Shown piece after piece: positions 8,567 through 17,757 of a DNA stretch of 64,000 bases. The notes beneath the pieces are model-generated. The model was not told where the DNA came from, did no database searches, and saw only the letters and a program-made list of their open reading frames with translations. How positions within the stretch are numbered: position 1 is the first letter of the stretch; each line of letters opens with the position of its first letter. The stretch spans positions 1-64,000 of the forward strand of contig DATCDQ010000055.1 in NCBI GenBank assembly GCA_036510655.1, given 5' to 3'. A program made the position numbers and the translations under genes. Source of the DNA: Rathayibacter_A sp036510655 (GTDB taxonomy: Bacteria > Actinomycetota > Actinomycetes > Actinomycetales > Microbacteriaceae).

Positions 8567-9516
8567 CGCATATTCTCCTTCTCGGCACGGCGACTGATGA
8601 AATTGTTTGCGGTGACGACGAACAACGAGATCACCACACCGACCATGCCGACCGCCGCCGCCGTCCCGAGATCGTTCAACTGAAACGCGCGCGAATACAA
8701 GTCGATCACCAGGGTATTCGTGGCTCCGATAGGGCCTCCTTGCGTCATCAGCCAGATCAGTTCGAAGCGACGGATCGACCAGATAGTCATCAACAGAGCG
8801 AGCAGGCCGATCGTCGGCCTGATGACCGGCCAGGTAACGACCCGAAACGACCACAGAACACCTGCGCCGTCCATCATTGCCGATTCTTGGACATCTTTCG
8901 GAACTGACTGCAATGCCGAAAGCAAGACCACCGCGACAAAGGGGAACAACTCCCAAATAGTGGTGACGAGGATTGCGGGGAGCGCATACGCAGTGCTGTC
9001 GAGAATCGATCCCCCGTGCACCCCGAGACCGACCGCGTTGAGAAACCGATTCACGATGCCGTATTGCGAATTCAACATCCAGGTGGCGATCAACGCCACG
9101 GCGACAGCCGGCGCCGCCCAGGGAATGGCGATCAGTGCCCGGGCTATTCCCCTTCCGCGGAAATTACCGTTCATGAGAAGAGCCACACCCAGGCCTGCGG
9201 CGAGAGTCCCCACGACGACGATAACCACGTAGATGAGCGTCGTGAGCAACGTGTGCTGGAAGTCGGGGCTGGAAAAGATTTTGGCGAAGTTGTCTACGCC
9301 GACCCAAACATTGTCGGTGGGGTTGAGTAGGGAGGTCTTCGTGAAGCTGAGCCATAACTCCCGCAGAAGCGGGTACCCCTGGAAGAAGAGCAAATACAGT
9401 GCGGCGGGCGCCATGAACAGGTATGGAGTCCACTTGCTTCCCAGCGGACTTCGCGCACGCCGTGCGATCGGCACCTTGACTGTGTCCAAGGCTTCGTCTT
9501 TCAGAACACTCGTCAT
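8563..9516 (-). CDS. Sugar ABC transporter permease (MalF-like)
   Basis: This 317-residue protein has six or more predicted membrane helices beginning after a basic N-terminus (PYLFMAPAALYLLFFQGYPLLRELWLSF) and the coupling-helix motif VPKDVQESAMMDGAGVLWSFRVVTWPVIRPT. It belongs to the CUT1 (MalF/UgpA) group. The stop is overlapped by the MalG-like gene (ATGA), which implies translational coupling and a 1:1 heterodimer. The ribosome binding site is weak. A hairpin-rich 167-bp gap separates it from the upstream binding-protein gene, so its expression is probably lower than that of the binding protein. Confidence 0.88.
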   Translation of the reverse strand: MTSVLKDEALDTVKVPIARRARSPLGSKWTPYLFMAPAALYLLFFQGYPLLRELWLSFTKTSLLNPTDNVWVGVDNFAKIFSSPDFQHTLLTTLIYVVIVVVGTLAAGLGVALLMNGNFRGRGIARALIAIPWAAPAVAVALIATWMLNSQYGIVNRFLNAVGLGVHGGSILDSTAYALPAILVTTIWELFPFVAVVLLSALQSVPKDVQESAMMDGAGVLWSFRVVTWPVIRPTIGLLALLMTIWSIRRFELIWLMTQGGPIGATNTLVIDLYSRAFQLNDLGTAAAVGMVGVVISLFVVTANNFISRRAEKENMR

Positions 9517-9570
9517 CGAACTATCTTTCTACCTTTGACGGCCACTGAGAATGCATGCACAAGCGGGGAT

Positions 9571-9654
9571 GTACTGACCGCGGCCCGGTGACAGTACCCA
9601 TTCGCGGTGCTGGCGCACGAAGATTGCGAATCCTCATGCACCAGCACCGCCGAA
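9571..9654 (-). promoter_or_regulatory. Intercistronic hairpins between binding protein and permease genes
   Basis: Two inverted repeats lie in the gap after the binding-protein stop. The stronger spans 9601-9654: 9601-9617 pairs with 9637-9654 almost completely around a 19-nt loop. The second joins GTACTG (9571-9576) and CAGTAC (9592-9597). Neither has a T tract. By analogy with malE-malF they may stabilise the upstream mRNA end or attenuate transcription, favouring the binding protein over the permeases. Confidence 0.55.
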
Positions 9655-9683
9655 TGGCCTGTCGCTATCCGATCAGACTGGCG

Positions 9684-10943
9684 TTAACCGCTGACCGCGG
9701 CAGTCGCCAGTTGTTGCGCTTGATCCATCGCCGCCTGCACGCTCTGCGTGCCCTGAAGGGCGCTGATGACCTGATTGATGACAATCTTTTGGATCGCAGG
9801 AGTCTTGGCCTCGAACCCTTTCACAACCTGAGGAAGGCTGTGATCCGTCAAGCCGGCATATGCGGGCTCGAAGGGAAATTTCGTCAACTCAGCAGCTGGA
9901 GGCGTGGTCTTCGTGGCGACGCTGCTCGGTGCAAGTGCCTGTTGCAAAGCCTGCTGGTTCTTGGGCTCCATCATCCACTTGATGAACGCGTTCGCGCCCG
10001 CCATATCCTTGCTGTTCTTGTTGACACCCGTCGGAGTCTGGATCCCGCCGAAGGTCGGATAGGGGAATGGGATCGGCGCGACATCGAGATGCAGATTGGC
10101 ATTCAGGGCCTGGATATTCGCCGCGACGCCGCTGTTGTCGATCTCCATCGCGAGCTTGCCCGCGCCGAACATGGTGCGGTATGTTGCTGCGGTTGCGCCC
10201 TTGGGAGTGACCCCAGCGTCATACAACTCCTTGTAAGCGTTGATCGCATCGATCACCTTGGGCGAGTTCAGGGTGAGCTTCTTCCCATTGGACCAGGCGC
10301 CCCCGAATCCGTAGACGAAGTTCATGACGTCCTGCCACATACCGTTTGACTCAGGCAAGGTTTGACGCATTGCAAAGCCATAGACGCCGTCCTTGGTTGC
10401 GGCTTTCGCGGCCGCCAGGAACTCAGGATATGTCTTCGGCGGCGTCTTGATGAGATCGGTGTTGTAGATCAACGCGTAGTTGGCGACTTCGAACATCACC
10501 CCGTAGCGCTTGCCATTGACAAAGTTGGCCTTGTCTGGCGCCTTGTTGAAATCGTATTTGCTCGAGTCGACCACCTTGTCCAAGGGCTCGAGCAGCCCCG
10601 CGTCGACCGCCTGATAGAAGTCCTGTGCGTTGAACCTGATCACGTCCGGCCCGGCCCCGGCCCCCATCTGGGTCGCGATTGTCTGCGCGAAAGTGGGGAA
10701 CGGAACGGTTGCCGGCACCACCTTCACCTTGTCTTGACTTGCGTTGAATGTCTTCAACCACGCTTCCAGCAGTGGCCCTCGCCCGGTCTCCCCGAATGTC
10801 GAGGCTGCGAACGTGATCGTCGGGATCTTGCCGGAGTCGGTTGACGTTCCGCCCGCACCTGAACCACCGCTTGAACACCCCGCCAGTGCGATGCCTACGA
10901 CGGCAGCAATCGCCACTGATTGATACGCTTTCTTCCACTTCAT
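9684..10943 (-). CDS. Sugar ABC transporter substrate-binding lipoprotein
   Basis: This 419-residue extracellular binding protein (family 1) has a lipoprotein signal: basic MKWKK, a hydrophobic core and the lipobox ALAGC with Cys23. A Gly/Ser-rich linker follows, then the bilobal domain with FNASQDKVKVVPATVPF and PDVIRFNAQDF segments typical of sugar binders. It starts at 10943 after GAGGAG. It is the first gene of the aldarate operon, divergent from the LysR regulator at 11415. The ligand is inferred from the downstream dehydratase genes to be glucarate, galactarate or a related sugar acid. Confidence 0.88.
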   Translation of the reverse strand: MKWKKAYQSVAIAAVVGIALAGCSSGGSGAGGTSTDSGKIPTITFAASTFGETGRGPLLEAWLKTFNASQDKVKVVPATVPFPTFAQTIATQMGAGAGPDVIRFNAQDFYQAVDAGLLEPLDKVVDSSKYDFNKAPDKANFVNGKRYGVMFEVANYALIYNTDLIKTPPKTYPEFLAAAKAATKDGVYGFAMRQTLPESNGMWQDVMNFVYGFGGAWSNGKKLTLNSPKVIDAINAYKELYDAGVTPKGATAATYRTMFGAGKLAMEIDNSGVAANIQALNANLHLDVAPIPFPYPTFGGIQTPTGVNKNSKDMAGANAFIKWMMEPKNQQALQQALAPSSVATKTTPPAAELTKFPFEPAYAGLTDHSLPQVVKGFEAKTPAIQKIVINQVISALQGTQSVQAAMDQAQQLATAAVSG

Positions 10944-11414
10944 GATTACCGCAACTCCTCATTGTTTTGGTGCTTCGCTGGATAACTACACGCTCTGTGC
11001 TGCTGCGACAGGCGGTAGTCTCGTTGCCGAGCAACGGGTATTTCTGCAGACACAGACGGGTGTCGGTGTGCTGGTTCAGCTGGATTTTCGGCAACACGCA
11101 TCACCGTTCGTCAGCGGAACCCCGGGTGCCCTCGTCCGTTCCTAACCGTGCGCCGATTCGCATTACTCCTCCTTGAGTGTCGATAGGACCCGAATACTCT
11201 CATGCTCGAATATCGCTCCAGCCTAAGAGGATCGATCAATACATGTCCAAAACCAAATCTGCATCTACTTATGCGCGCAAGGTATTAGATTGCAAGCCTG
11301 CCATAGACCGCTGAGGTGTTCGAAAAGGCAAATGGACGTGCCACTTCGTCGTCGATGGAGCGCTGTTGACACCGTGGGAGCGGAACGCGGCGGGCTGGGA
11401 TAGCCTGACCACAC
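10944..11414. promoter_or_regulatory. Divergent control region, 471 bp
   Basis: This stretch separates the minus-strand aldarate operon from the plus-strand LysR gene and must hold both promoters. No gene is supported. The part near 11185-11290 is relatively A+T-rich. A partly symmetric site, CTTATGCGCGCAAG (11268-11281), and the pair GAATACTC...GAATATCG (11191-11214) are candidate LysR contacts. These are weak visual matches only. Confidence 0.45.
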
Positions 11415-12317
11415 ATGTTTAGCTTCGACCAGCTCCAGGCCTTCGTTGCCGTCGCCCAAGAACTCCACTTCGGGCGCGCCGCGGAGCGACTCAATATGAC
11501 GCAGCCTCCACTCAGTCGCCAAATCCAGTCGTTGGAACGACAGTTGCAGGCGCAGTTGTTCGATCGAAGTACGCGTTCGGTGCGAATGACCGCCGCTGGG
11601 CAGGCGTTCCTGGTCGAAGCGCAGCGCATCCTTGCCCTCGCCCGAACCGCCACCGAAAGCGCCCATCGCGCCGCATCCGGGATCTCCGGCAGTGTGCATA
11701 TCGGGTTCACCTCGGTGGTCGGGCATGCTTACCTCCCACGGTTGCTTCGGCGCGCAGCGAAAGCGCTGCCCGACGTGGAGTTGCTGCTGCACGAAATGGT
11801 CACGACAGCCCAGCGCGATGCGCTCGCAGCCGGCTCGATCGACCTGGGGCTCGGCCGCCAACTCCTCGGCGACCCAGAGCTGATCTACCGGGAGCTTCCT
11901 CCCGAACGGCTGGTGCTGGCGCTGCCAAGCGAATCCAACCTCGGACAATCCGGGCCGGTGTCGTTGAAGGACCTGCACCAAAGTGACTTCATCATGTACA
12001 ACCCCGACGGAGCTCGCTATTTCTACGACCATCTGGCCGCGATCTTCAGCGCCACCGGTGTATCGCCCGCTTACGTGCAGCGCATCACACAGGTGCACAC
12101 CATGATCGGTCTGGTGGAAGCGGGCATCGGTGCCGCGCTCGTGCCCGCGTCGACCTTGGACTGGGCCTCGACCAGGGTGCGCTTCGTCGAAGTCGCCGAG
12201 TTGGCGAACTACCCGATCGCGTCGCGCCTGGTCTGGCGCGGCGACGCGGCGAACCCGGCGCTTCACCGATTACTCGACACGATTGAAACGCTTGAGGCTG
12301 CGGGCGAAGACGACTGA
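11415..12317 (+). CDS. LysR-family transcriptional regulator
   Basis: This 300-residue regulator has the N-terminal winged helix typical of LTTRs (MFSFDQLQAFVAVAQELHFG...LNMTQPPLSRQIQSLE) and a periplasmic-binding-protein-like effector domain. It is divergently transcribed from the aldarate transporter and catabolic operon, the usual arrangement for a local regulator, so aldarate or a catabolic intermediate is the likely effector. TAGCCT lies 8 nt before the ATG and no Shine-Dalgarno sequence is seen, so the transcript may be leaderless or nearly so. Confidence 0.88.
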   Translation: MFSFDQLQAFVAVAQELHFGRAAERLNMTQPPLSRQIQSLERQLQAQLFDRSTRSVRMTAAGQAFLVEAQRILALARTATESAHRAASGISGSVHIGFTSVVGHAYLPRLLRRAAKALPDVELLLHEMVTTAQRDALAAGSIDLGLGRQLLGDPELIYRELPPERLVLALPSESNLGQSGPVSLKDLHQSDFIMYNPDGARYFYDHLAAIFSATGVSPAYVQRITQVHTMIGLVEAGIGAALVPASTLDWASTRVRFVEVAELANYPIASRLVWRGDAANPALHRLLDTIETLEAAGEDD

Positions 12318-12413
12318 TGCGTTGAGGCACCCGAATTTGGTTTGCTGATCCGCTCCACGATCCTGCTTGCACTGGTACGTTGATACAGAATCGGCACAGT
12401 GGAGGGCAGTCGA

Positions 12414-12800
12414 ATGGACGCTGGTCATCCCTGGCTCACCCTGGACCCGACGTCTGCAACACCGCCCTTCGAGCAACTGCGGATGCAGATCATCGAGGCC
12501 GTGCGCAGCGGCGAACTCGTTGCGGGCGCGCGCCTTCCGACGGTGCGCAAACTCGCTGACGACCTCGGGCTCGCTCCGAACACGGTCGCCCGCAGCTATC
12601 GCGAACTCGAACAAGACGACGTGATCGAGACGCGCGGTCGGCAGGGCTCGTTCATCGCGGCGACGGGAGACGTGACGCACCGGCAAGCGCAGCTGGCGGC
12701 ATCCGCTTTCGCTCTGCGGATGTCGGAACTCGGCATCCCCGCGGACGAAGCGACCGAGCTGGTCACCGCCGCGTTGCGGCACGCGAATGCCCCGAAGTGA
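12414..12800 (+). CDS. GntR-family (YtrA-type) regulator
   Basis: This 128-residue protein has a GntR winged helix (PPFEQLRMQIIEAVRSGELVAGARLPTVRKLADDLGLAPNTVARSYRELE) and only a short C-terminal helical tail, as in the YtrA subfamily. Starting at ATG 12414 gives GGAGGG at a good distance; an upstream GTG at 12399 lies inside that ribosome binding site and was rejected. The stop overlaps the start of the next gene (GTGA). YtrA-type regulators usually control neighbouring transport or resistance genes; here the only coupled gene is the kinase-like protein. Confidence 0.85.
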   Translation: MDAGHPWLTLDPTSATPPFEQLRMQIIEAVRSGELVAGARLPTVRKLADDLGLAPNTVARSYRELEQDDVIETRGRQGSFIAATGDVTHRQAQLAASAFALRMSELGIPADEATELVTAALRHANAPK

Positions 12801-13654
12801 CCGACGCCGTGGCTGTCCCGCGGTTCGACGACCCGGGCGGTGAGGAAGTCCCGCTGCTCGGCGGCGACGTTACCGCTGGGCTCGTTCGGGTCGGTGACAC
12901 CGTGCGGCGGCCGCGCAGCTCCAGGCCGTCAGCCGTGCCTCGGCTGCTGACCTCCCTTGCGGCGATCGGGTTCGCCGGCGCACCCCGCTATCTCGGTGTC
13001 GACGCCAAAAATCGCGACGTGCTCACGTATCTTCCCGGCGAGGTCGCGGGGCGACCGTGGCCGGCCTGGGTGGCCGACGAGGCCCGCATTGCAAGCGTGG
13101 GGCGACTGGTGCGCGCATACGACGACGCCGTTGCGCCGCTCGGCGTTCCCGCGTGGTCGCGCTCAATGCGAATGCCGGACCCGCCCGGAACTCCGCCGCC
13201 TGTCGCCGGCGAGCCTGAGCTCATCGGCCACCTGGACATCACGCCGGAAAACGTGGTTTTCACGGATGCTCGCGCGAGTGCTCTCATCGACTTCGACCTT
13301 GCACGACCGGCCACGCGCGCCGAAGAGGTGTGCAACATTCTGCTCTGGTGGGGCGCATGGATGCCGCCGGCCGACCGCGAACCCGTGCTTCGCGACACGG
13401 ACGCCAGCGCGCGCGCCGCGATCATCGTGAATGCGTACGGGCTCGACCCCGCCGATCGTGCCAGTCTCGTCACCCTTTCGATCAATGGTGCCGATCGCTC
13501 CTGGCACCTGATGAAGCATCGCAGCGAGAAACTCGGAGGCGGCTGGCGTCGCATGTGGGATGACGGAGTCGGCGAGCGCATCCGTCGCCGTCGCTCGTGG
13601 CTGAAGGAGAATAGCGCCGAGCTCGAGGCCGCGGTCGCTGCATCATCGCGGTAG
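12797..13654 (+). CDS. APH-family phosphotransferase-like protein
   Basis: This 285-residue protein has the aminoglycoside/choline-kinase fold signature GHLDITPENVVF (catalytic HxDxxPxN) followed by LIDFDLA (the metal-binding Asp). The N-terminal nucleotide-binding lobe is short and lacks an obvious Gly-rich loop. It starts at GTG 12797, overlapping the GntR stop (GTGA), so the two are translationally coupled. The substrate cannot be predicted. Many such actinobacterial proteins are annotated as phosphotransferases without known activity, and resistance should not be assumed. Confidence 0.72.
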   Translation: MTDAVAVPRFDDPGGEEVPLLGGDVTAGLVRVGDTVRRPRSSRPSAVPRLLTSLAAIGFAGAPRYLGVDAKNRDVLTYLPGEVAGRPWPAWVADEARIASVGRLVRAYDDAVAPLGVPAWSRSMRMPDPPGTPPPVAGEPELIGHLDITPENVVFTDARASALIDFDLARPATRAEEVCNILLWWGAWMPPADREPVLRDTDASARAAIIVNAYGLDPADRASLVTLSINGADRSWHLMKHRSEKLGGGWRRMWDDGVGERIRRRRSWLKENSAELEAAVAASSR

Positions 13655-13687
13655 CCGTCGACGCCGGCACCCGGTTGCCCGAGCCGT

Positions 13688-13749
13688 ATTCAGGATGGAC
13701 CGACGGTCGAAGACGCAGCTCCAGACGCAGCCACTCGCCCATCCTGAAT
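13688..13749. repeat. Palindromic repeat family A, copy 1
   Basis: This 62-bp element is bounded by ATTCAGGAT and ATCCTGAAT. A second copy of exactly 62 bp lies at 47389-47450 and shares the ends and the internal GGTCGAAGACGC. Both copies sit between convergent genes, here between the APH-like gene and putA, so the element may act as a bidirectional terminator or be a dispersed REP-like repeat. Confidence 0.75.
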
Positions 13750-13826
13750 GCTGCGCAGATTCGGGCGATGAGCCCGCTGCGTGGCCGATGGATTGGGGTC
13801 GGCCCTTCGCTCAAGGAACGAAGGCC

Positions 13827-16800
13827 TCAGATGACGGCGTCGCTCAGGCGCGTCGGATTGCCGAAGCGGTGGTTCGTGATCGAGATCGCCTGTTCGTGCA
13901 CGAACGGCAACAGTTCGACCCTGCCGGACGGCGTCACCGCGCCCGCATAGACCGCGATGTCCGGCGTTCCGCGCAGCGCCCCGGCGAGCGCAAGCGGGTC
14001 TCCCCCGATCAGGCGGATGCGATGCACCTCTCGCGCTACCGCACCCGAGCTGACGACCCCAGGACCGGATGCCGCGACGCGGCTCAGCCACGTCGCATCC
14101 GATTCGACAATCACCGGAATCTCGCGTGCGCGCAACACCTGGCGCAGCGCAGTCGGCAGCTTCTGCGGTGTGCTCACGTCAAACCGTGACTTCACGACCG
14201 TCGCCGCCGCGAGAATCCGGAGTAGGTCGGGGAGTTCAGAACCCTCGGACAGACGGATGCTGACTGGCATCGGGCGGTAGCGGAACACGTTGCGCTCCAC
14301 GCCGAGGCCGGAGACATCCTTGACCTGGTTGAACTCGTTGGCCGCGGCGATCGCGTCACTCAGGGCCGAGCGGCGTACGCGGTCGAAGTCCTCATAACTC
14401 ATCGACGACTGACCGGATTCGATCAGTTGCGTCACTCGCGTGTCGAGCCCGCGCAGGTGCAGACTCGTGCTGGAGTGTCCCGTTTCCGGCAGCCACGAGC
14501 CGAGGCCGAACAGATAGTTCGGGCCACCGGCCTTTGTGCCTGCGCCCACAGAAGAACGCTTCCAGCCGCCGAACGGCTGGCGTTGCACGATCGCGCCGGT
14601 GATGCCGCGATTCACGTACAGGTTGCCCGCCTGAACCGTGGCAAGCCACAGGGCGAGTTCGTCCGAGTCGAGCGAGTGCAGACCGGCGGTGAGGCCATAG
14701 TCGACCGCGTTCTGGTAGCGGATGGCCTCGGCCAGATTGCGCGCACGCATGATCCCGAGCACGGGGCCGAAGAACTCGGTGAGGTGGAAGTACGACCCCG
14801 GTTCGACTCCGGTGCGCACGCCGGGCGACCACAGGCGGCCGGTCTCATCCAGCTGCCGAGGTGTGACGAGCCAGTCCTCGCTGCCGCCGAGCGTGGTCAG
14901 TGCGTGCAGCAACTTGCCGGAAGCCGGCTCGATCAGCGGCCCCATCTGACTGACCGCATTCTGCGGGTAACCGACGGGCAGGCTGGTGACGGCGTCCACA
15001 AGCTGGCTGCGGAAACGCTCAGATTTCGCCACAGAGCCGACCAGGATGACCAGACTTGCTGCGGAGCACTTTTGCCCGGCGTGCCCGAACGCGCTCTTGA
15101 CAATGTCGGCGACCGCAAGATCGTAGTCGGCGTTCGGCGTGACGATGATGGCATTCTTGCCGCTCGTCTCCGCCAGCAGCGGCAGGTCCGGCCGCCAGGA
15201 CCGGAACAGCTTCGCCGTCTCGTATGCACCGGTGAGGATGACGCGGTCGACGCGCGGGTCGGAGATCAGTTGCTGCCCGAGCGCGCCCTCTTCGACATCG
15301 ACGAGCGCGAGCAACTCACGCGCGATCCCGGCCTCCCACAGTGCCTCGACCATGATCGCCGCTGAACGCTTCGCTTGCGGTGCCGGTTTGATGATGACGC
15401 CGCTTCCAGACGCGAGTGCCGCGAGCACACTGCCGGCGGGGATCGCCACAGGGAAGTTCCACGGCGGTGTCACCACGGTGAGTTTCGACGGTGAGAATAC
15501 GGCGCCCTGCACGGTGTCGAGTTCGCGAGCTCGCGCGGCGTAGTAGTGGGCGAAGTCGACCGCTTCGCTGACTTCGACGTCCGCCTCCGCAATGGTCTTT
15601 CCGGTCTCGGCCGCCATCACCTCGATCAGGCGGTCGCGGTTGGCCGACAGTGCGAGCCCCGCGCGGTCGAGCGCGGCTCCACGATCGTCACCCAGCCAGT
15701 AGCCCCAACGCTGACCCGCATCGCGCACGCTCGCAATCACGCGGTCGAGCGTGGCGGCATCCGTGATGGCAGAGTTCAGAATCGTGGACATCCCCAATTC
15801 GGATGTCGCGACCCGGCTCAGGATGCCCCGCCCCCACGCGCGGTTGGCCGGCAGGGCCGGGTCGGTGTCCGCTTCGTTGTGGAACGTGCCGCGTCCGGTC
15901 CCTGAGCGGGGTCGAAGGGCGGGCGAGGGCTCGGCTCCCGAGCCGATCACCTGCACCATTTCGGTCAACGGCGCGCCGGTGTCAGACGCGCTGGGCTCGC
16001 CGGAGCTGCCTCGCTGCAGACCCAGCACAGCAGCGGTCAGCCCGCCCTCCATTGAGGTCGGGTCGAGCAGTACCGGCGACGGGCGGAACAGCGCCGTGTC
16101 GGCGGCATCCTGCCACTCACGACCGCGGTCCTGGGTGCGATTCGGCAGGGGTGCGAGCCCGTGCGGACCATCGTCAGCTTCGAGCTCAGCGATCGACGCA
16201 AGAAATCGCTGCTTCTCCCGCTCGAAGAGGGCTCGATTCTCGGTCAGCTCGAACACCGCTGACATGAAGTTCTCACTGCTGGCATTCTCTTCCAGCCGGC
16301 GAATCAAGTAGGAGATGGCCACGTCGAACTCCCGGGGGTGAACCACGGGTGTGTAGAGCAGAAGGCGGCCGACGGTGCGGGTGACGGCATCCGCTTGTTC
16401 GGTCGCCATGCCAAGGAGCATCTCGAATTCGACGCGGTCCTCGACGCCGCGTCGGGTGGCGAGCAGCCAGGCGAAAGCGACATCGAACAGGTTGTGTCCG
16501 GCGACGCCGAGCTTGACGGCGTAGGTGTGGTCGGGGGTGAGAGCCCAATCGAGCACGCGTTTGTAGTTGGCATCGGTCGACTGCTTGCTGCGGTAGGGCG
16601 CCTGGGGCCAGCCGCGGACGATTGCGTCAACGCGCTCCATTGCGAGGTTCGCACCCTTGACCAGGCGCACCTTGATCGGTGCACCTCCGCCCGCTCGACG
16701 GGACTGCGCCCATTCGGTGAGACCCTGCAGTGCGTCGAGCGCGTCGGGCAGATAGGCCTGCAGAACGATGCCGGCCTCGAGCTGCTGCAACTGCGGCTGG

Positions 16801-17609
16801 CTCAGGATGCGCTGGAAAACGGCGATCGTCAGGCCGAGGTCGTGATACTCCTCCATGTCGAGGTTGATGAACTTGGCGGGCCTGGAAGCCGCGGCCAGCT
16901 CATACAGCGGCGTCAGGCGCTCCACGACCCGGGTGACGGCCTCGTCGAACGACCACATCGACAGTTGGCTGGCGATGGATGAGACCTTGATCGACACGTA
17001 GTCGACGTCGTCTCGGGCGAGCAGGGCGCGCGTGCCGTCGAGACGCCGGGTCGCCTCCTTCTCGCCGAGAACGGCCTCGCCGAGCAGATTGAGGTTCAGC
17101 CGCGGGCCCGGCCTGCCCTCGTGCCCTGCCGCTGAACCACTCGGCGCACGCAGGTGTGCGATGGCGTCGCCGAGCTTGGCAGGCGTTGCATCCACGACGA
17201 GGTGACCAACCATACGCCGCAGCACGGCGCGCGCGATCGGGATGACGATCCAGGGCACGACGGGGCCGAAGACACCGCCGAGCCAGATCGCGAACCGCAT
17301 GTACCAGGGCAGGAACGCCGGCACTTTCTTGGCAACGCGCTGCAGGTTGTAACCGGCGACGAACAGATCCTGAGGCCGGGCGACCCCGTCGACGAAGCCG
17401 ACCGCGAAGTCGAGGCCGTTCGGATCCTTCAGCACACCTGCCAGCCGCTCGGCCGCCGGATCGGCCTTGCGTCGTCCGCCCTCTGCGGCGCCGGCAGCGC
17501 CCCCGGCAGCGCCCGCGGCGCCTGCAGTCAACCATTGCTCGACCAGCGCGATGGCTGCGGTGGACAGATCTGATGGGCGCGTCTCAGCTCCGGCGGATTG
17601 CGGGGTCAT
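13827..17609 (-). CDS. putA: Bifunctional proline dehydrogenase / L-glutamate gamma-semialdehyde dehydrogenase
   Basis: This 1260-residue protein oxidises proline to glutamate in two coupled steps. The N-terminal half carries the FAD-dependent proline dehydrogenase barrel (VDYVSIKVSS, NLDMEEYHDLGLT, KVRLVKGANLAMERVDA, RVEFEMLLGMA). The C-terminal half is an aldehyde dehydrogenase with TPPWNFPVAIPAG, the base Glu in LLAETSGKN and the nucleophile Cys in GHAGQKCSAAS. A tail of about 200 residues beyond the ALDH domain has no obvious motif. The linker between the domains (near 15890-16030) is low-complexity and contains a repeat-like block. The ATG at 17609 has no ribosome binding site but a TATCCT 6 nt upstream, so the mRNA is probably leaderless. 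Confidence 0.93.
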   Translation of the reverse strand: MTPQSAGAETRPSDLSTAAIALVEQWLTAGAAGAAGGAAGAAEGGRRKADPAAERLAGVLKDPNGLDFAVGFVDGVARPQDLFVAGYNLQRVAKKVPAFLPWYMRFAIWLGGVFGPVVPWIVIPIARAVLRRMVGHLVVDATPAKLGDAIAHLRAPSGSAAGHEGRPGPRLNLNLLGEAVLGEKEATRRLDGTRALLARDDVDYVSIKVSSIASQLSMWSFDEAVTRVVERLTPLYELAAASRPAKFINLDMEEYHDLGLTIAVFQRILSQPQLQQLEAGIVLQAYLPDALDALQGLTEWAQSRRAGGGAPIKVRLVKGANLAMERVDAIVRGWPQAPYRSKQSTDANYKRVLDWALTPDHTYAVKLGVAGHNLFDVAFAWLLATRRGVEDRVEFEMLLGMATEQADAVTRTVGRLLLYTPVVHPREFDVAISYLIRRLEENASSENFMSAVFELTENRALFEREKQRFLASIAELEADDGPHGLAPLPNRTQDRGREWQDAADTALFRPSPVLLDPTSMEGGLTAAVLGLQRGSSGEPSASDTGAPLTEMVQVIGSGAEPSPALRPRSGTGRGTFHNEADTDPALPANRAWGRGILSRVATSELGMSTILNSAITDAATLDRVIASVRDAGQRWGYWLGDDRGAALDRAGLALSANRDRLIEVMAAETGKTIAEADVEVSEAVDFAHYYAARARELDTVQGAVFSPSKLTVVTPPWNFPVAIPAGSVLAALASGSGVIIKPAPQAKRSAAIMVEALWEAGIARELLALVDVEEGALGQQLISDPRVDRVILTGAYETAKLFRSWRPDLPLLAETSGKNAIIVTPNADYDLAVADIVKSAFGHAGQKCSAASLVILVGSVAKSERFRSQLVDAVTSLPVGYPQNAVSQMGPLIEPASGKLLHALTTLGGSEDWLVTPRQLDETGRLWSPGVRTGVEPGSYFHLTEFFGPVLGIMRARNLAEAIRYQNAVDYGLTAGLHSLDSDELALWLATVQAGNLYVNRGITGAIVQRQPFGGWKRSSVGAGTKAGGPNYLFGLGSWLPETGHSSTSLHLRGLDTRVTQLIESGQSSMSYEDFDRVRRSALSDAIAAANEFNQVKDVSGLGVERNVFRYRPMPVSIRLSEGSELPDLLRILAAATVVKSRFDVSTPQKLPTALRQVLRAREIPVIVESDATWLSRVAASGPGVVSSGAVAREVHRIRLIGGDPLALAGALRGTPDIAVYAGAVTPSGRVELLPFVHEQAISITNHRFGNPTRLSDAVI
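15898..15920. repeat. REP-like block inside the putA linker
   Basis: CCCTGAGCGGGGTCGAAGGG resembles a common dispersed bacterial repeat (CCCTGAG...GTCGAAGGG). It lies in frame within the low-complexity linker joining the two PutA catalytic domains and encodes part of SPALRPRSGTGRG. It looks like a repeat insertion tolerated by a flexible linker. No second copy was found in this window. Confidence 0.4.
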
Positions 17610-17701
17610 ATTTCGAGGATATGCGGTGAGTTGCGCTTTTTATCGGGTTTCCGCGCAAGAGTTCGCTGCATCCTCCGGCCCGCATGCAGCACCCTTGCGC
17701 T
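17610..17701 (-). promoter_or_regulatory. putA promoter module (copy A of duplicated module)
   Basis: A TATCCT -10-like hexamer (17621-17616) lies exactly 6 nt before the putA ATG. Upstream are CTTGCGC and GCGCAAG blocks in opposite orientation. The whole 92 bp aligns to 19698-19790 upstream of the PLP decarboxylase gene; the 40 bp furthest from the gene match at about 32 positions and the 16 bp next to the ATG at about 14. Conserved paired CTTGCGC/GCGCAAG motifs are candidate operator halves. Confidence 0.65.
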
Positions 17702-17757
17702 ACGGCACCGTGAACGACTCGGCGCGAGTCAGAGTGACGACGCCGCAGCGCGCTGGG

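Noticed and set aside
12797..13654. Aminoglycoside resistance gene
   Set aside because: Only the generic APH catalytic motifs are present and it is coupled to a housekeeping-type GntR gene. Resistance cannot be inferred.
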